A stretch of DNA of 8,098 nucleotides from contig JBFMGS010000080.1 of NCBI GenBank assembly GCA_040752635.1, forward strand, positions 1 through 8,098. Reading direction: 5' to 3'. Shown in pieces: positions 5,628 to 8,098 of the stretch. The translations under genes and the position numbers were made by a program. Each line of letters opens with the position of its first letter. The first letter of the stretch is position 1. The notes beneath the pieces are model-generated. The model was not told the DNA's origin and did no database searches. It was given only the letters and a program-made list of their open reading frames with translations. Origin of the DNA: JBFMGS01 sp040752635. GTDB taxonomy: Bacteria > Bacillota > SHA-98 > UBA4971.

Positions 5628-8098
5628 ATGGCTGCGCAAATAGCAACGGAGAGAGCCGAAAGGTACGACCACCAGGCCATAGAGCAAAAATGGCGGAGGT
5701 TCTGGGAGGAGACGGGGGCCAACCTCACCGACGAGTCGGGTGACAAGCCCAAGTTCTACTGCCTCGATATGTTCCCCTACCCGTCCGGGTCTGGGCTTCA
5801 TGTCGGGCACTGGCGGGGCTACGTTCTGAGCGACGCCTGGAGCCGGTACAAGAAGATGCAGGGTTACGCGGTGCTGCATCCGATGGGCTGGGATGCGTTC
5901 GGGCTTCCCGCGGAGAACGACGCCATCAAGAAGGGCATTCACCCGGCGGTGTCCACAGCCCGGAACATCGAAGCGTTCAAGCGTCAGCTCCACGACATGG
6001 GGGCCATGTACGACTGGGAGCGCGAGATCAACACCAGCGACCCCGATTACTACAAGTGGACCCAGTGGATCTTCCTGAAGATGTTCGAGAAAGGGCTCGC
6101 TTACCGCAAAGAGATGCCCATCAACTGGTGTCCGAGCTGTAAGACGGGCATCGCCAACGAGGAAGTCGTGGCCGGAGAATGCGAACGCTGCGGGACAAGG
6201 GTTACTAAGAAGAACCTCGTCCAGTGGATGCTGAAGATAACGGCCTATGCCGACAGGCTGCTCGAAGATCTCGATAAGCTCGACTGGCCTGAGAAAGTCA
6301 AGAAGATGCAAGCCGACTGGATCGGCAGAAGCTACGGATCGGAGATCACGTTCGACGTTGAAGGAATCGACGAAACTATCACGGTGTTCACGACAAGGGC
6401 GGACACGCTGTTTGGGGCGACCTACATGGTTCTCGCGCCCGAGCACCCGCTCGTACCGAAGATCACCACCCCCGACAGGCGGAAGGCGGTCGAGGACTAC
6501 GTCGAACGCACTCTTGCCAGGTCCGCCGTGGACCGCATGGCGCTGACAAAGGAAAAGACCGGGGTGTTCACCGGCGGGTACGCCATCAATCCCATCAACA
6601 AAGAGCGCCTGCCGATCTGGATCGCCGATTATGTGCTGATGGACTACGGAACCGGCGCGGTCATGGGGGTTCCCGCACACGATGAGCGGGACTTCGAGTT
6701 CGCTGTAGCGTTCGGGCTTCCCATCCCTAGGGTAATCGCTCCGGAGGAGCTTGCACGGAAGGATATGAAGAAGGCAGCCGAGTTGCCTGTTGAGCAGGCG
6801 GAAGTAGCGTATGGCGTGATGGTCAACTCCGGAGAGTTCGACGGGATGAGCTCTGAGGAAGGAAAGCGGGCCGTGACAGAGAAGCTGGCCAAGCAGGGCA
6901 AAGGTCGCTTCACCGTCAACTACAAGATGAGGGACTGGGTTTTCTCGCGCCAGAGGTACTGGGGCGAGCCCATCCCCATAGTGCACTGCGAAAGGTGTGG
7001 CGAGGTCGGCGTGCCCGAGGAAGATCTGCCGGTCACGCTCCCGCGCGTGGAGCGCTACGAGCCCACAGGCACCGGCGAGTCGCCGCTCGCGGCGATATCC
7101 GAGTGGGTGAACACTACCTGTCCCAGTTGCGGCGGCCCCGCGAAACGCGAGACGAACACCATGCCCCAGTGGGCCGGGTCCTGCTGGTACTTCATCAGGT
7201 ATGTGGACCCCAGAAACGACAGGGCGCTCTGCGACCCCCGGAAGGCCAACGCCTGGCTTCCGGTGAATCTGTACGTGGGCGGCGTGGAACACGCTGTCCT
7301 GCACCTGCTGTATTCCAGGTTCTACACCAAGTTCCTGTACGACATAGGGGCGATAGGGTTTGACGAGCCCTTCGCAAGGCTCTTCAACCAGGGCATGATC
7401 TACAAGGACGGGGCCAAGATGAGTAAGTCGAAAGGGAACGTCGTGAGCCCCGACGAGATGGTTGAAAAGTATGGGTCCGACTCTCTCAGGCTCTACGAGC
7501 TTTTCATCGGTCCCCCCGAGCTTGACTCGGAATGGAACGACAACGGGATAGAGGGCATGTACCGCTTCCTGAACAGGGTGTGGAATCTGGTGAACGCGCA
7601 CCGGGATGCCTGCGGCAGGCCGTCAGCCGTGCTCGAACGCGAGCGTAACCGCGCGGCGATGGAGGTGACCCAGAGGCTCGAGGCGTTCAAACTGAACACC
7701 GCCGTGAGCGCCCTGATGTCTTACGTGAACTTCCTGAACGACTACGCCGAGGAAAACGGTAGCGTGGACAGGAAGAGCCTCGAGACGCTGGTGCTTCTCG
7801 TCGCCCCGTTCGCGCCGCACATAGCGGAAGAGCTGTGGCGACGGCTCGGGCACGATAGCAGCGCGTTTACTGCGAATTGGCCCGAGTACGACCCTGATAA
7901 GGTGACGGAAGACCTGCTGACTTTGCCGGTGCAAGTGAACGGGAAGCTACGCGGAACCATCCAGGTGAACCGGGACGCCCCCGAAGAGGAGATCCTTGCC
8001 GCGGCCAGGGAGGCCGGCACGGTGGCCCGGCATATAGCCGGCAAGCAAATCGTTAAGGAGATCTACGCTCCCGGGAAGATAGTCAACATCGTCGTGCG
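5628..8098 (+). CDS. leuS: Leucine--tRNA ligase (leucyl-tRNA synthetase), 3' end cut by window
   Basis: Class I aminoacyl-tRNA synthetase that charges tRNA-Leu in the cytoplasm. The 823 full codons seen cover nearly the whole protein, which breaks off in KIVNIVV, the usual C-terminus, so perhaps one or two residues are missing. Landmarks: HIGH-type motif HVGHW (58-62), a zinc-ribbon CPSC...CERC (168-188), the CP1 editing domain with TTR (255-257) and VPAHDERDFEF whose Asp352 is the expected editing aspartate, a second CPSC module, KMSKS (597-601), then the anticodon-binding domain and the C-terminal LPVQVNGKLRG. The HVGHWRGYVLSD form of the signature, in place of the commoner HMGHVRNY, marks a LeuS clade found in several anaerobic lineages. 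The ATG at 5628 has GGGAGG seven bases upstream. The gene is controlled by the T-box leader immediately before it. Confidence 0.97.
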   Translation, partial: MAAQIATERAERYDHQAIEQKWRRFWEETGANLTDESGDKPKFYCLDMFPYPSGSGLHVGHWRGYVLSDAWSRYKKMQGYAVLHPMGWDAFGLPAENDAIKKGIHPAVSTARNIEAFKRQLHDMGAMYDWEREINTSDPDYYKWTQWIFLKMFEKGLAYRKEMPINWCPSCKTGIANEEVVAGECERCGTRVTKKNLVQWMLKITAYADRLLEDLDKLDWPEKVKKMQADWIGRSYGSEITFDVEGIDETITVFTTRADTLFGATYMVLAPEHPLVPKITTPDRRKAVEDYVERTLARSAVDRMALTKEKTGVFTGGYAINPINKERLPIWIADYVLMDYGTGAVMGVPAHDERDFEFAVAFGLPIPRVIAPEELARKDMKKAAELPVEQAEVAYGVMVNSGEFDGMSSEEGKRAVTEKLAKQGKGRFTVNYKMRDWVFSRQRYWGEPIPIVHCERCGEVGVPEEDLPVTLPRVERYEPTGTGESPLAAISEWVNTTCPSCGGPAKRETNTMPQWAGSCWYFIRYVDPRNDRALCDPRKANAWLPVNLYVGGVEHAVLHLLYSRFYTKFLYDIGAIGFDEPFARLFNQGMIYKDGAKMSKSKGNVVSPDEMVEKYGSDSLRLYELFIGPPELDSEWNDNGIEGMYRFLNRVWNLVNAHRDACGRPSAVLERERNRAAMEVTQRLEAFKLNTAVSALMSYVNFLNDYAEENGSVDRKSLETLVLLVAPFAPHIAEELWRRLGHDSSAFTANWPEYDPDKVTEDLLTLPVQVNGKLRGTIQVNRDAPEEEILAAAREAGTVARHIAGKQIVKEIYAPGKIVNIVV

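Noticed and set aside
5184..7601. Very long minus-strand open frame (805 codons) opposite leuS
   Set aside because: It lies antisense to an unmistakable leuS and across its T-box leader; its sequence shows no domain and is a by-product of GC-rich third codon positions.
1..8098. CRISPR array, insertion sequence, tRNA or rRNA gene
   Set aside because: No regularly spaced repeats, transposase motifs, or tRNA/rRNA sequences were seen on either strand.

Overview
The window looks like a piece of a moderately high-GC (roughly 60% by eye) bacterial chromosome, most likely from the Bacillota (Clostridia-like or a related deep lineage, often anaerobic or thermophilic). This rests on a T-box leader in front of leuS, a DUF1540 protein with a textbook Gram-positive ribosome binding site, sigma-A-type promoters, and the HVGHW-type LeuS. 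The exact taxon is inference.

Minus-strand block (about 3530 down to 1). A predicted promoter near 3497-3525 drives two overlapping-style radical SAM genes (3374-2391 and 2367-1168, 23 nt apart). After a structured 199-nt gap comes a lipoate/octanoate-protein ligase with a fused C-terminal accessory domain (968 to beyond the left edge). The two radical SAM proteins belong to the COG1856-like and COG2516-like (biotin-synthase-related) groups. Together with an Lpl(AB)-type ligase they match the recently described alternative lipoate assembly route, in which the ligase loads octanoate or lipoate onto a carrier protein (such as glycine cleavage H protein or an E2) and LipS1 plus LipS2 jointly insert the two sulfur atoms. 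No classical LipA or LipB is seen in the window. This is the most interesting part. Its control region carries candidate operators: inverted repeats over the -10 and -35, and a tandem 13-bp palindrome in the leader.

Plus-strand block (3701-8098). A small cysteine-rich DUF1540 protein (3701-3976) is transcribed divergently from the lip genes and is followed by a terminator-like hairpin (4013-4035). Next are a ZIP/GufA-type metal transporter (4182-4913) and a short stretch (4938-5177) that reads like the last transmembrane segment of a TRAP transporter large permease, probably a gene remnant. A strong promoter (5214-5242) then starts a T-box leucine riboswitch (about 5283-5612) with a CUC specifier, which controls leucyl-tRNA synthetase (5628 to beyond the right edge; at most a residue or two appears to be missing).

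The lip genes, the metal transporter and leuS are probably functionally separate neighbours. Only the three minus-strand genes form a clear pathway unit.
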